Shown here: positions 1-11,621 of the stretch, one piece after another
Layout: each line of letters opens with the position of its first letter
How positions within the stretch are numbered: the first letter of the stretch is position 1
Origin: Prosopocoilus inquinatus
Lineage: Eukaryota; Arthropoda; Insecta; Coleoptera; Lucanidae
Direction of reading: 5' to 3'
Length of the DNA: 64,000 bases
Assembly (NCBI GenBank): GCA_036172665.1
Contig: CM069870.1
Coordinates: 24,092,001-24,156,000 of the forward strand
Program-made: the position numbers and the translations under genes
Notes under the pieces: generated by a model
Seen by the model: only the letters and a program-made list of their open reading frames with translations
Told to the model about the DNA's origin: nothing
Database searches by the model: none

Positions 1-660
1 ATTCGACAAGTTATTGAGAAAATAGTAATAAACAACTGAAAGTTTCTAGTAGTTTAGTACCAAAATGAGAAGCATTTAAAATTTTCAACCAACGTCGCAC
101 CAGTTACGGATATACTGTGTCAAAAAGTGCGAATTTCATTGGTTTAATTAATATTTTATTCTCTGTGCATAATTATCCGCGATCAATCAGTAGGACTGCA
201 GGTTTAATTTAAAAATTATCCTCCCAGTTCGACGATTCCTGAAATTCTAAGTAGTCGGTAGAAACTGATATACAAGTCAGTTTCTTTTGAGATTTCCCTA
301 GTACTCAAGTTAAAATTTAAAAGTGATATATAAATCAGTTTCTCTTGAGATTTCCTGAGTACTCAAGTTATAATTTTCATGAATCATCACTAGAACTTTT
401 AATTCACGCGAACTGGGATAGCAGTTTTGAAATTAAAGCCGCAGTCATACTTATCGATCGCGGATAATCATGCACAGCGAATAAAATATTAATTAAATAA
501 ATGAAATTCGCACGTTTTGACACAGTATATCCGTAACTGGTGCGACGTTGGTTGAAAATTTTTAATGCTGCTCATTTTGGTACTAAACTACTAGAAACTT
601 TCAGTTGTTTATTAAATATTTATATCTAAAAATTACTATTTTCTCAATAACTTGTCGAAT
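1..660. mobile_element. 660-bp foldback element with ~250-bp inverted arms
   Basis: The first ~250 bases and the last ~255 bases are inverted copies of each other. Both outer ends read ATTCGACAAG inward, and the similarity runs inward past GACTGC with scattered mismatches. The right arm carries a short extra AT-rich stretch near 616-640. The spacer, about 260-400, holds two diverged copies of a 'gtttctyttgagatttcc' segment in direct orientation. No coding capacity is visible. The structure fits a non-autonomous foldback or MITE. Because the window begins exactly at the left end, sequence further out cannot be judged. Confidence 0.8.
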
Positions 661-730
661 ATCAGAATTGGATCGTACAAACTTATATCATTGAAAAGCT
701 TATCAAAAACGCTGGAATGGTGTGAAAATA

Positions 731-1238
731 TACAGGGTGTTCTATTTGAAAGAATGGAGTTCTTGTTATTTTTAGTTATTCATATTCAAAAAATCGTAGC
801 AAGCCTTGGAACATCCCTTCACGACTTGGCTTGATCTCGAATGATCGGTCCCAGCGTTGGCATTGACTGAAAAAGAATCGGTTGCGTTGTCTTGAGTGGT
901 TTACAAGTTACAATTTTTTGAATGGAACCTTGCATCCGAGAATTTTCAAGAAAAAATTGACTCACATGAAAAAGTATGATTGATACAAAAAAATGACTCA
1001 AATAAATTTAACGCAGAATTTAGTATAGAATCCAAAAATGAAGTCAAAATGGGGTATTTCAATTTAAAAAAACGTAACTTTAATATTTTTATATTACTTG
1101 GACAGCCTGTATACAAAAACAAAAGTAATTTTAGAATGTGCAATGGAAGCGCTTCTATTATACAAGAAAGAAATTGAGTCGATACCTGGAATAGCAAGAA
1201 AGTTATGGAACTTTTACGGAGCTAGGGGACATCCTGTA
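731..1238. mobile_element. TACAGG-terminated non-autonomous element
   Basis: The left end reads TACAGGGTGTTC and the right end is the inverted TACAGGATGTCC. Both start with TA, as expected for Tc1/mariner-type MITEs that duplicate TA. The interior is AT-rich with only short chance frames. It directly abuts the dispersed repeat that begins near 1240. Confidence 0.5.
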
Positions 1239-1239
1239 T

Positions 1240-1917
1240 GTCCTTAATAAAAAGTTAATAATTTTCGAAAAAATGGATTGCTAGATTTTCACCAAACTAT
1301 TTGAAACTGGTGGCATAGCTAATGAGTGGATGATGGCTTATGCGGCCGTCTATTGAATGACGACGCGAAGATAGGTCAGTGTTTAATTTGTCCTTGTACA
1401 CGAACGATGTAAATCAATCAAAACATTTTAAACGCGATCACAAATTGCCTGGATTTATTAAAATAAATAAACGTAACTTCACTCCAGCAATTACAATTTT
1501 AAGTATTATCAAATTAAAAATTCAAGAAGGTGCGAATATTACATGTGGTTCATTGTTGCCGAACAAGTTAAAGAGAGGTACAAATAAATTCTAATTTCAC
1601 GTTCCATATGAATTTTAATAGACTTATCAAAATTTGACGTTTACCTTTTTTCTATGGACCGTAAGTAGTAATTTCAGAGCTAGCAACAAGATTATCAAAA
1701 GTTGATTTACGTAAAAGGAAGGAGAAAAAACATTTTTAATGCGCTCGGTCCATAAACTTTCGGATTTATTCATCGATAGTTGATATCGGAAAACAAATAA
1801 ATATAAAATTACTTCGCTCAGCGAATTAAAATGTTAAATAAAATAATCACTAAACGATATCAATGATCAATTATTATTACGAAACGCTGCGTTGATGATC
1901 GGGTGCGGTATTAGTGC
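1240..1917 (+). repeat. Left part of dispersed repeat A (interrupted copy)
   Basis: This stretch matches, in inverted orientation, the intact copy at 33597-34526. Shared landmarks include a 'gattttcac' block, a 'gcgatca' block, the 'aagagaggtac' block and 'gaaacgctgcgttg'. Similarity stops at 1917 and resumes at 4169, so this copy appears to have been split by an insertion of about 2.25 kb. No protein is recognised. Confidence 0.65.
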
Positions 1918-2489
1918 AAAGTGACCAGATTTTAATTTGGGTAAAGCGGGATAACCCAACCCAGCCCAACCAAAAAAATAACTTTTCAATACAATCAGGG
2001 ATTCCCATTGTTTTTAAGCTTGGACCTCCCTACCATCCTTATTTTAAATTTAATAATTATTACAACCACGTTGGAATAAAAACTAAAAATAATTACATGG
2101 TAAAAGTAGTTACATAATAAGAAAAGAAATCCACATTTTACTTACTTTTTAATGAATTTTATTGTCCAGTCCTGGTTGGTTAAAATATCAGTTTATCAAA
2201 TTGAAGCGCGTCTTATTGACTAAAAAAAAAAAACTTTGTGAAGCGCATTCCATTATCCCAAAGTAAAACTAATTTAACCGAATATTAAAAAATCGTGTTT
2301 CGTGTTTGTAATTTCTTTTGTTACATCAAAAGTTTGTGAAATCTATGCACGTAAGAGTACGTAAAAGTAATTCCATCTGTTGTCTGAAAGTGAAACTTAT
2401 TTTAGTCAGATCTCCTACAAACGCATATCACGTCAACGTTCTCAAATCCCGGCCTTTCAACTTTGCGACGATTAGAACGAAGACATTAG

Positions 2490-3000
2490 CGAAACCACCA
2501 TCTCTTGAACGAAAGCGAAAACAACTTTATCTAAATTTCCCGATGACAGTATTTCTTTTTTCCGCTGACGTTCTCAGCAATATGCCTGCGTCTTTTAACA
2601 ACGCAGCGACTTTAATTTCAAAATTATTTTGAAAATCTAAAATTAAGTTGTGAAGAGTATGTGAAGAGATCATCCGGAGCGTCATCTCTTGATCAATAAT
2701 GAAAGCTAATTTTTGTAGTTTCAAATGGTACGTTATCGCGTTAACGTAATTGCAACATAAATCTAAACGCGTCTCAATGAATTATGTAGCGCGCCATCTC
2801 TTCGTTCGCTTATCTTCATTTTCTAAAAATGAAAGTTGCCCTAATCGAACTTCAAAAAAAGGGTTTTCGTCTGGATACTCTCAGTAAAACGTTTTTTTAA
2901 CTGTGTTGAAAACAAGATTCCAAAGCGTGACAGAACGACGGCAATCTTTCAGAGTGCAATCTCTTGACCAAAAGAGAAAAATTATTTTAATCGAATAATA
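2490..3000 (+). repeat. Four diverged copies of a CATCTCTTGA-centred motif
   Basis: A motif close to CATCTCTTGA followed by an A-rich GAAA-type tail recurs near 2501, 2683, 2799 and 2959, with irregular spacing of roughly 115-180 bases. The surrounding sequence is only weakly similar. It may be an old, decayed tandem repeat. Confidence 0.4.
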
Positions 3001-3119
3001 TTTCATCGCTACGTACTTACTCATCTACAGTCTTCTATCGATTATTTTTTAACAACTAATTATTTTCAACGGAAATAAGCAGAGGTTTTTAAAGAGGGCA
3101 CTGTCCCTCCATAATATAA

Positions 3120-3440
3120 TGTGGTGCGCCACCCGGCTTACTACGTCAAACTGAAGGCGTCAAGAAGTCGGTTCGTTATGCGTCATTGGCCGTCACGCCA
3201 CCATCGAACAAACTCGAATTTTCCAGCTTGGAAAATTCGAGACGGCAGCAAAGGATATAAAATCGCCCGGGGTGGACTCAGGAGTCAGTCGAATTCTAAC
3301 AGCGATCGTCGAAGTTAGATTTTAGTGTGTAAATAAATTGTTACAAATAAATTAGTTCGCAAGCATTATTAAATTACGGTTAAGTTTACCGAGTGTTTTA
3401 TTCGTTTAAATAAATAAAATTAAACCCTAGAAACGTAACA
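3120..3440 (+). mobile_element. Solo LTR, family L1 (TGTGG...AACA)
   Basis: The sequence is colinear with a second copy at 28669-29016. It has LTR architecture: it starts TGTGGTGCGCC and ends ACGTAACA. It carries a TATA-like box (gatataaaatcg) followed about 25-30 bases later by an initiator-like TCAGTC, then AATAAA polyadenylation-type signals. No internal retroelement sequence adjoins it, so this is a recombination-derived solo LTR. The right flank is ATAT and the left flank is ATAA, so the target duplication is imperfect. Confidence 0.7.
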
Positions 3441-3444
3441 ATAT

Positions 3445-3955
3445 TGTAACGAATTTAGTGTTCGTTTTCATTTATTTTAAAATAAGATAATCCATAAAAC
3501 TGATAACTAATTTATTAACGACATGAACATTAACTCTAATAATATTTAATGCAAACTAATTTATTTTAAGATAAGCCGAGCGATTAGGGTTCAATTTTCA
3601 CACGAGAGCGTGTCGGGTCATTTTGGTTCTTATGATTTTACATGTAATTTTCTGACATGAAATGCCACCGAGTGAGAATTGCTTCGTTTAAAACTATGAC
3701 TATTTTTCGAGAGTGTGAGAATTGAACCTAACTTTATTTCGAACTGAACTCATTTCCCCATCCGACTGTTTAAATATCCGCGCTGGTTATCGAGATTGTT
3801 CGCTTTCGCGCTAACTCCTGCGTCAGTCTGTCTCGTCGCGGTGGTCCTGAGAATTCTATCGTCGAAGCAGTCAATCGATTTTCGAAGCTTCGAGGCTACT
3901 GTTGCCCCGGGCTCTAACGCGTGTCGCTTCCGACAAATGTCGATGAATCATCACA
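3445..3955 (+). mobile_element. Solo LTR, family L2, flanked by ATAT
   Basis: A block starting TGTAACGAAT and ending ATCATCACA is flanked on both sides by ATAT (3441-3444 and 3956-3959). It contains an initiator-like GCGTCAGTC downstream of an AT-rich TATA-like segment. A 4-bp ATAT duplication is typical of Ty3/gypsy-type integration. It sits exactly in the ATAT that follows the L1 solo LTR, so it is a later insertion next to it. Confidence 0.6.
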
Positions 3956-4168
3956 ATATTACAAGAATATAAAAATATATAGAATAATATAAAATAGATG
4001 CGATTTAATAGACTCATATCGAGCTAAAAGACCCCTAGAAAATAATTTATTCCAGAAACGGTTGATTTTCATTTCAAAAAATGGAATTTTTTAAAAACTC
4101 TGCGAGACGTCGGGCAAACTGTTAAAAATCGGAACTGTCCCGCCAAAATCGGGACGTATGGTCACTTT

Positions 4169-4386
4169 ATATAAGAGAGCGTGTTCATTCCGATTACAGA
4201 GGAAAGCGTCATTGACATTGCTAAATATTTCTTTCTCACACATTTCAGCGGTTCCAAACAAGTGGCACCTCCGAAATTTTTTGGCTATGATACGAGAGCC
4301 ACCAAAAAATACACACAGAAGCATTTCACATACTTATACTGAGTTTTTTTTTTTTTATTTGCACACATTATAAAGCACCATGTACA
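4169..4386 (+). repeat. Right part of dispersed repeat A
   Basis: This resumes the repeat A similarity (gcgtgttcat..., 'caaacaagtgg', 'aaattttttgg', 'actgagtttttt', 'tttgcacaca') and ends in a degenerate TACATGG, the counterpart of the TACAGGGTG terminus at 33597. A further fragment lies at 58530-58715. Confidence 0.65.
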
Positions 4387-5393
4387 AGAAATTTTTGAGC
4401 TGCAGAGATAGAACACATTCTATTTTCCCCAGCAGTTTTTGATTCGATCCAATTTGTGATTTGAATTTTACTTATTTATTTTTTTATAAATTGCAGTGCG
4501 CAAAGCAAGCAGGAAACACGAAAAGATTAAAAACACCGCATTGTCTTCGATAATGGAGCACTTTTCTCACAGATTGTCTCGCGGTTAATACGAGAGAAAT
4601 GTGCGCTCGTTAAGAATCGCCCATTCGGTAATAACAAATGTACGTTCAACTTTGAATGTTAAGAGACGACTCCTTGCTAAAGGAAACAAGATCGCAGATA
4701 AAAACGAATATATACCTTCCCGAACTAATTTTCTTATCGCGAGACACAAACACACACAAACGGTGGGAATATGCGCATAATAATGCGAAAAATGCGAAGC
4801 GCGCCTATTATGTTCAATTTCCGTGCAAACTGAGCTTAAATGACTCCAAATGGAGACCATTTGCTGCAGAAATCAGCAGTCATTTTCAATACGTATGCAA
4901 ATTTCGAAAACATTCTTTGCATTTCTATATTGGTACTTACTGTAAAGCTATGTGAATCTGATTGGATAGAAGAAAACCTAAGAACAACTTTTAGAGTCCA
5001 CCCATTTCTTCTGAGACGATCACCTAAAAATATTTTCTCTGCCAAAAATATATCAGGATCATCTTCTCTGTGCTTCGAATGGGAGTCTTGACATAAGATA
5101 AACAACTCGTTTAATTCTCAGGAAATATTGTGAAGTGGGCGATTCATTATTCGTGACCTAAGCCAAAGCCAACCGAGTAAAAGCTGACGTCAGTAGGAAC
5201 CAATAAGGTTCAATGTCAAACGTGAAAGTAATTTGTAACTCCGCCGAAATAACAAGCTGGCAAAAAGCTTATTTCGCAGAAAACAAGATGAGACAAAAAA
5301 CTGACGCGACGTCGAGCTTTAAAACCCAGTCCAATCTCGACATAAGATAAACAATTCATTTAATTCCCACGAACATACATACATACAGGTTGG
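4387..5393. other. Anonymous sequence with one short direct repeat
   Basis: No gene is recognised. A segment reading 'cgacataagataaacaa' plus about 25 similar bases occurs at 5088-5130 and again at 5337-5380. The open frames here overlap on both strands and look like chance. Confidence 0.4.
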
Positions 5394-6839
5394 GCCAACT
5401 GCGTGGGCGTAAGATTGTACCGTTACTATTGAAAATTTTTGAAATCTGTGTGCGCAATAACATACCTATCGGTTAGACGCACAATCTAAAATGATTTAGA
5501 CTTACACATAGTATTCTGTAAGAGTGTGACGACCCTAACATGTGTCTTTTTTTAATGGAATACCCTACATATTATTGCATTATTAGATGTCTCATTATCA
5601 GTGGACGAAAATAATATAAGGTTTTATTGACCTAAAGTTTATCGTTTTCGAGATATTAACAATTTACCGGTAAAAATGTCAAAATTTGTTACTCCATAAA
5701 TTAGTATTTTTAAATATTTTGCTCTGAATTTTGGTGGATACATTATTTAACTATTAAAAAACAGAAATGTGTAATCAACACGAAATTTTTCCGGGGACTT
5801 TACACAGGGCGATTCCCAACGCAAATTACCATTTTTCTAAAAAAAAAATTAAGTGGAACGCCTTATACAGGCTGCTTCAAATTCAATCCTCACGATGGGG
5901 ATCTCGCTTATTTGAAGAGATATAAGATAGGTTTAAATTTGGCAGAGTTGCTAAATTTGATGAGTATTAATAATCCGGAAAGAAAAAGTTTCTATGTTAA
6001 CTCTTATTCGAAATAATTGTACAAAAAGAAAAATTATCATTTTCTTATTTTGCCTCTATCTTCTTTATTTAAAGAGATATCAAAAAAATAGAGATACGTT
6101 CTTAAGGCACATTTCGATTCTCTACGCAGTGGTAAACACTAATTTTTCATAACAAGTTTCGTCAAATTGATACCATCATCAAGTTCATTTTTTCTTGTGG
6201 CGCCCATATTGAAATATAGTGGCAAAATAATCTACTCATTATGCCGATTACGGTAATATAGTACATATTATAAAAATTCTTTAAAACAAGGCCAGAAAAA
6301 AATGTTTATCGTGAGATAAGAAAAATTCTAATCAACAGAAGATAGTTGAAGGTTTAAATTAAAAACAATTTGTTCGTTAGACAGTAATTTACTAAATACT
6401 TTTTATTTGCACAACAGAAATACAGAAACAGCAAGAAACGATACTTTTGAACCTATGTAGAAAACAAACGACAGCTTAATATTGATTATTGAAATGTATT
6501 GATTTGATGAAGAAAGGAATTAGAATTACTAGCAAAAATGACCGATGTGAGTGGGTGTATCTTTAGGTTTACTTATACAGAGTAATTTTAAAATTTTTTT
6601 ATCAAATCTTGCCACGGAATTTGGACGGCTTATCTTAGCTTAGTGTTACGTAACCTCCAGATCTGTAATGAGTTATTTTTGAATGGACAAATGATTGTAC
6701 TACCCAAATTTCATGAGAAGCTGTATTTAACTTCACACATAACAGTCATTTTTGTTCCTGTATTATTGTAATCGATTCTCATTTTCCAAAATTCCTTCTG
6801 ATTGTAATATTATTGAATAGTTTAAACAGCGACATCCTA

Positions 6840-7075
6840 CAAACGCTTTTTGACTTAACACTGCATTAGGAGTGACCAGGAGTTGAACCCAGCTTACTAC
6901 GTAATAAGTCATCTCATGCAAGGCGACCGTCCATGCCTGCTGTCAAAGTACAGTATAGTTTAAAAAAAATGTTGCAAATCGTTTTTGATGAAGCCCCAAA
7001 TAGAGCTGAAATAGCTTTAGAGAGGCTGCTCGAGGAATTCACTCCAAAAGAAATGATTTGCAACAAAATTATATA
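6840..7075 (+). repeat. Old copy of ribozyme repeat family H1
   Basis: The segment resembles the younger copies at 26.9-27.3 kb. It has a CTCC-like block, 'catgcaaggcgaccgtccatgc', 'tgctgtcaaag', 'gcaaatcgtttttgat', then a degenerate hammerhead core at about 6985-7027. In that core TGATGA has lost C3, AGC/GCT frames stem II, GAAA is kept, and the cleavage triplet is damaged. Confidence 0.55.
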
Positions 7076-7249
7076 ATATTATTATTCTAAGCTATTGTTT
7101 GTTGTCCGGATATACTCTGAAGTACCGTTTGTGTTTCTATTGTACACCCAAACAGTATTTAGTAAATTAGTGTCTAACGAACACATTGTTTTTAATTTAA
7201 ATCCTCAACTATCTTCTGTTAACCAGTATTTTTCTTATCTTACACTATT

Positions 7250-7490
7250 CTAACTATTCAGGTCTTAGAAAAATTTTTGTGCAAATCGTTCTTGATTGCA
7301 GTGAGAACCTCGAGCAGCCTCTGGACAGCTGTTTCAGCCCTGCTTGGGGCTTCTTCAGCAGAAACGTAGCTCGACATTCCCACTGCAGACCAAAAACGAC
7401 TTGCCCAATTTATTCGCAAATGCGATGTAAGAATGATGAACATATAAAATAGCAATGTTAGGTCAAAAAGCGATAGTAAGATGTCGCTAT
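7250..7490 (-). mobile_element. Ribozyme repeat family H1 copy inside inner foldback
   Basis: This carries the same conserved segments as the copies at 26.7 and 59.5 kb: 'tttttgtgcaaatcgtt', the hammerhead region, 'tgcccaatttattcgcaaatgcgatg', and the end 'gtcaaaaagcgatagtaagatgtcgctatttta'-type sequence in two parts. It interrupts the right arm of the inner foldback. The short minus-strand frame across it is a by-product of the ribozyme stems, not a gene. Confidence 0.7.
7319..7363 (-). ncRNA. Hammerhead ribozyme motif (family H1)
   Basis: Read on the minus strand: stem I 5' strand TTCTG, core CTGAAGA, stem II AGCCC/GGGCT closed by a short loop, core GAAA, a 2-bp stem III (AC/GT) with loop AGCT, the cleavage triplet GTC, then stem I 3' strand CAGAG. 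All invariant hammerhead positions I can check are present. Minimal stem III is known for hammerheads of Penelope-like elements. Confidence 0.75.
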
Positions 7491-7930
7491 TTTATATGTT
7501 CATTATTCTGGCCTTCTTTTAAAGCATTTTTAGAACTTGTGTTATGTTGTCGTAATCGACATAATGAGTAGAATCTTCTGCCACCAAATTTCAATATGGG
7601 CGCCATAAGGAAAAATGAACTTGATGAAGGTATCAACTTGACGAAACGTAGAAAAATAGTGTTTACCACTACGTAAAGAATTGAAAATGCCTTAAGAAAG
7701 TATTTTTATTTTTTTATATCTCTTTAAATAAAGAAGATTGAGGCAAAATAAGAAAATGACAATTTATCTTTTTTTACAATTATTTCGAATAAGAGTTAAC
7801 ATAGAAACTTTTTCTCTCCGGATTATTAATGCTCATCAAATTCAGCAATTTTGCCAAATTTAAACCTACCTTCTATCTCTTCAAATAAGCGAAATCCCCA
7901 TGGTGAGGGTCGAATTTGAAACAACCTGTA

Positions 7931-8769
7931 TATGAACATATAGTTTAAATCATCCCTTATTATGGTTTACAATAGTACAAGACTTTTTACGTATAGCTCT
8001 TAAATTTTGAACATTGAAAGTTTTTCAATTTGTATCTCTAAAATCTCAACGGTATTGTAATTTAATAAATAAAATTGAATTTTGTTTTATTTCTAATGCA
8101 TACATTTGCTAATAACGTTGTTAATAACCTTGATGATCATAACAGTAGATGTATTTTAATGTTTAAACCAACATTTAGAACACACCGATTTTCTTAATTA
8201 AAAAACTATTAAATTGAACTAAATTTAATTTCTTTGTAATCACATCACTGTTCAACTGTTTTGCAATGTTTTCATAGTACAAAATATACAAAATACCACA
8301 AGAGCAAAAACATAAATCTTAGTTAACAAAAGAAAAACTAGATTTAACAAACGTGCTCAAAATGTAATCCAATTTATTTTATACTTTTTTAATTCGGCGA
8401 TTAAAAAATATATTAAATTATTAATAGTACAGACATAATACATACAAATGCAATTCTAAATAATTCTGTTTCACGATCTCGACGTCCATAGGAGATTCAC
8501 TAAACCCATTTATATTCTGGCGTAAAAAAAATAGTGAAATCAGACGGAAGTTCAGGTAGCAACTCAAAATTCTTACACAGTTTATTTATTGAATTAACTA
8601 TTTAGTTAAACCATTTTCTAGTGTCATTGTTGTAATATGATGGTACGTCGCACACAACAAAAAACTGAACTTGAATCTTAATATAAATCATTCCCCACTT
8701 GATAACGAATGCGCAGTTATTGATAGAATTAAGCAGTCTCTAAGTAAGAAAACCGACTATGGGGCATAG
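7931..8769. other. AT-rich 5' flank of the LINE
   Basis: No open frame of substance is present. The last ~100 bases (from about 8690) may be the tail of an ORF1 or 5' UTR, because in-frame residues such as ECAVIDRIKQ can be read before the ORF2 frame, but stops intervene. The 5' boundary of the LINE cannot be placed. Confidence 0.35.
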
Positions 8770-10705
8770 CCATTACTGCAAACGAAGCATGAAACGAGCA
8801 ACGACGATCTGGATGAAGAAGAAAAACTTATAATCACTCATCTTAACATTAGAAGTATTAGAACTAAATGCCATGTGCTGGAAGCCTTTTTGGAGGATAT
8901 AAATCCAGATGTCTTATGTCTCAGTGAACACTGGCTAGGGCTCCACGAAGAAGTTACCTTGAGTAATTATTTACTAGCGTGCTCTTTTAATAGGAAAAAT
9001 AAACGAGGTGGCGGTGTTTGCATTTTCACAAAAGAAACCATTTGTATCTCGAAAGTGTTTTGCGAATCAGTGGAGGAGGTATGTGAGATCGCTGCTTGTG
9101 TTTTACGCATCGCTCATAAAAAATATTTAATTGTTGTGGTGTATAAACCTCCTCAGGCTGACGAATCGCTTTTCTTCGATCACTTAGATCATCAGCTTCT
9201 GAAGATGTACAATCTCGCAGAGTATCACTTTGTATGCGGCGACTTCAACATAGATACCCTAACTCCATCGATATCATCCAGTAGACTTGTAGATTTCATG
9301 AAAGAGTATGGTTTTCATATGTTGGTGAAAACTAGCACTAGAATTGTCAGTAATTCCCAGAGCTGTATTGATAATATATTTACTGATGTACATTGTAATA
9401 TTCAAGTTGGCGATACGTATCTTTCCGATCACACCTACCAATCAGCAATCACAACTATTTCTGCTAAATCAGAAACAATGACATTCACTTACAGAAGAAA
9501 CTACTGTCATGAAAATATACAAATTTTTAGAAACTCACTGGAAATTGAAAATTGGGAAACTGTTTACGAAGGAAATAGCACGAACAGTAACTTCATAGCC
9601 TTCATGGAAATCTTTTTGCATCACTTCGAGAATGCATTTCCTTTACTGCGTAGAAAAGTTACTCGGAAAAACGTCGATCGTCCTTGGATGAATAAAGAAA
9701 TCAAAGAGTTACACCAAATGTGTATAGAAATGCACAAACTGGATAAACATCTCAAGTCCAATGATTTTCACAAACGTTATTTACACTTCAAAAAATTACT
9801 TAGAGAGAGATTAGCGCTTGCTAAAGCGACCTATAACAACAACAGAATAAAGAGAGCCACTAATATTTCAAGAGAGAGTTGGAAAATAATAAATGAAACT
9901 TGGTTAACAGATCATCCAGAGGAGTGGTGTCTGCTGAGTGGGGACGGCAAAAAAATAACGTATAAAAAAGCTATAAGCAACATATTCAATGAATTTTTTA
10001 TCAGCCTCTCGAGCAGTGCAAATGATCCTGCTGAATTTGAATGCGACAATTCGTTTCACCATAGTATGTATCTTGAAACTACAGATAAATATGAAATTCA
10101 CAAAATTATAAAGAGTAAATGTCTCAAAAATAGTTGCGGCCTTGATGGTGTGCCTGGCAAAATTATCTGTAATGTAGCAGACTTAATCAATGATCCACTC
10201 AGTATCGTAATCAATAGTTCTCTAATGGAAGGAGAGTATCCACTAGCTTTAAAAAAGTCACGAATAATACCCATATACAAAAATAAAGGTGCCTCGATCG
10301 AACCGAATTCTTATAGACCGATTGCCGTGCAGAGTCATTTTGGAAAAATTTTCGAAGAAGTATTTAACAGGAGATTAATAGCCTTCTTAAATAAATACGA
10401 ACTATTCAGTGACTCTCAACACGGATACAGAACTGGAAGATCTACAATCTCAGCTATTGCCCAAACTTATAATTTCTTACTTGATCAACTTAACAGGAAA
10501 GGTAAAATTTACGCACTTTTTTTTGATCTTAGCCGGGCATTTGATTCAGTCAATCTGAATATTCTTGGTCAAAAGCTTGACAATCTGGGTATTAGAGGAA
10601 TTCCTAACCAATGGATCAGATCATACTTAAATGGACGTTCTCAAAAAGTTGACATCGCGCAGGTGTTATCGGAAGAACTTTATACCGAAGTTGGTGTCCC
10701 CCAGG
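8770..10705 (+). pseudogene. LINE ORF2, endonuclease plus first half of reverse transcriptase
   Basis: This encodes the N-terminal part of a non-LTR retrotransposon polyprotein. The frame opens after a stop at 8767 without an obvious ATG. An apurinic-type endonuclease comes first, with HLNIRSIR, LCLSEHWL, YKPP, CGDFNID and SDH in order; these are the metal-binding and catalytic landmarks of the family. A linker follows, then reverse-transcriptase motifs RIIPIYK, SYRPIA, HGYRTGRST and FFDLSRAFDSVN, which contains the first catalytic aspartate. The frame breaks just after GVPQ near 10704, where one base appears missing from the usual GVPQGS-type motif. Lineage is Jockey/CR1-like in layout, but I cannot place the clade. 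It lies on its own inside an inverted-repeat nest; no ORF1 was identified. Confidence 0.85.
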
Positions 10706-11621
10706 ATCAATTTTGGGACCCATACTGTTCACTTTGTTTATTAATGATCTCCCCAAATTTTGCTCGGTGCCCTCCAACATTGTGATCTACGCAGATGATA
10801 CAACTTTTATTATAACAGAACAAAATGATAAAGATGCTGTTATATCTGCTAATACTTCAGTACTTGAAATGGCTAATTGGTGTAAAAATAATGGTTTAAT
10901 CTTAAATCCAAAAAAATCACAAGTTATGCAAATAATGCCAAGAGGAAGCGTGATAGATAAATTCCCGTTAGTGAAGCATATGAAGCAATCGATTCCTGTA
11001 ACATTCAGTTGCAAATTTTTGGGCTTAGAACTGGATCAAACACTAACGTGGAAACAACATATTACACATTTAGCAAGTAAGATCAGCAGTCATACTTTTT
11101 TAATTTTCAGATTACGTAACACAATAACTTATGATGTGCTAAGGACATTATATTTCGGACTTGTGCACTCTACGATATCTTACGGAATTATATTTTGGGG
11201 AAACAGTGCGGACGCAAGTAAAATATTCATACAACAGAAAAAAATACTTAGAATAATTGCTAATGTTTCTCCGAGAACAAGCTGTAAGCAACTATTTTCA
11301 CAAATAGGAATAATGACTCTGCCATCACTATACATTTACAAATTAATTATTTATGCAATGTCCCTGGAAGAAGTGCCTTTAAATAAGAAGTTCCATGAAT
11401 ACCACACCCGTTCCCGAGAAGAAATTAGACTTCCTTTCAGGCGGTTAGCAGCAGGACAGATGGGTCCACAATACATGGGTCTCAAGTGCCTGAAGAAGTT
11501 GAACAAAATGTGGAAAGACAACATGCCACGGACACAAAATTCAGTCAAACTCAAACTAAAAAAATTTCTAATAGAAAAAGCCTTCTACACAGTGGATGAG
11601 TTTCTTACGCTGCAAAATTAA
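10706..11621 (+). pseudogene. LINE ORF2, second half of reverse transcriptase and C-terminus
   Basis: This continues the preceding polyprotein in another frame. It opens with the GPILFTLFINDLP block, then VIYADDTTF, which contains the catalytic YADD box, followed by thumb-like sequence (KFLGLELDQTLTWKQHI) and the hydrophobic C-terminal region usual for Jockey/CR1-type LINEs (LYFGLVHSTISYGIIFWG). It ends at a TAA at 11619-11621. Apart from the single frameshift near 10704 both halves are open and all motifs are intact, so the copy is probably fairly young. Together the parts give about 950 residues, normal for such an ORF2. Confidence 0.85.

Larger units (their letters stand above)
1918..4168. 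mobile_element. ~2.25-kb insertion inside repeat A, with short inverted ends
   Basis: The block starts AAAGTGACCA and ends TGGTCACTTT, and the subterminal regions are both rich in CGGGA/TCCCG-type words. It separates two halves of repeat A that are contiguous at 33.6-34.5 kb. No transposase is visible. Its interior holds motif repeats (2490-3000) and two solo LTRs. No clear target duplication was found, so the class is undecided. Confidence 0.35.
5866..7930. mobile_element. Inner foldback element with ~560-bp arms
   Basis: It starts TACAGGCTGCTTC and ends with the inverted GAAACAACCTGTA. Arms of roughly 560 bases (5866-6430 and 7120-7930) are inverted copies; the right arm is interrupted by a ribozyme-family repeat at about 7250-7490. 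Landmarks are 'gataatccgg', 'aagagttaacatag', 'tctttatttaaa', 'tggtaaacac' and 'acagaagatagttga'. The element interrupts the left arm of the outer pair at a TA. No transposase is seen, so mobility would depend on another element. Confidence 0.75.

Noticed and set aside
3118..3440. Starting solo LTR L1 at AATGTGG to give a perfect ATAT duplication
   Set aside because: The second L1 copy does not have AA before TGTGG, so the TG start was preferred and the duplication left as imperfect.
4585..5105. Overlapping ~90-residue frames on both strands
   Set aside because: No motif, mutually exclusive frames, and no splice or repeat support.
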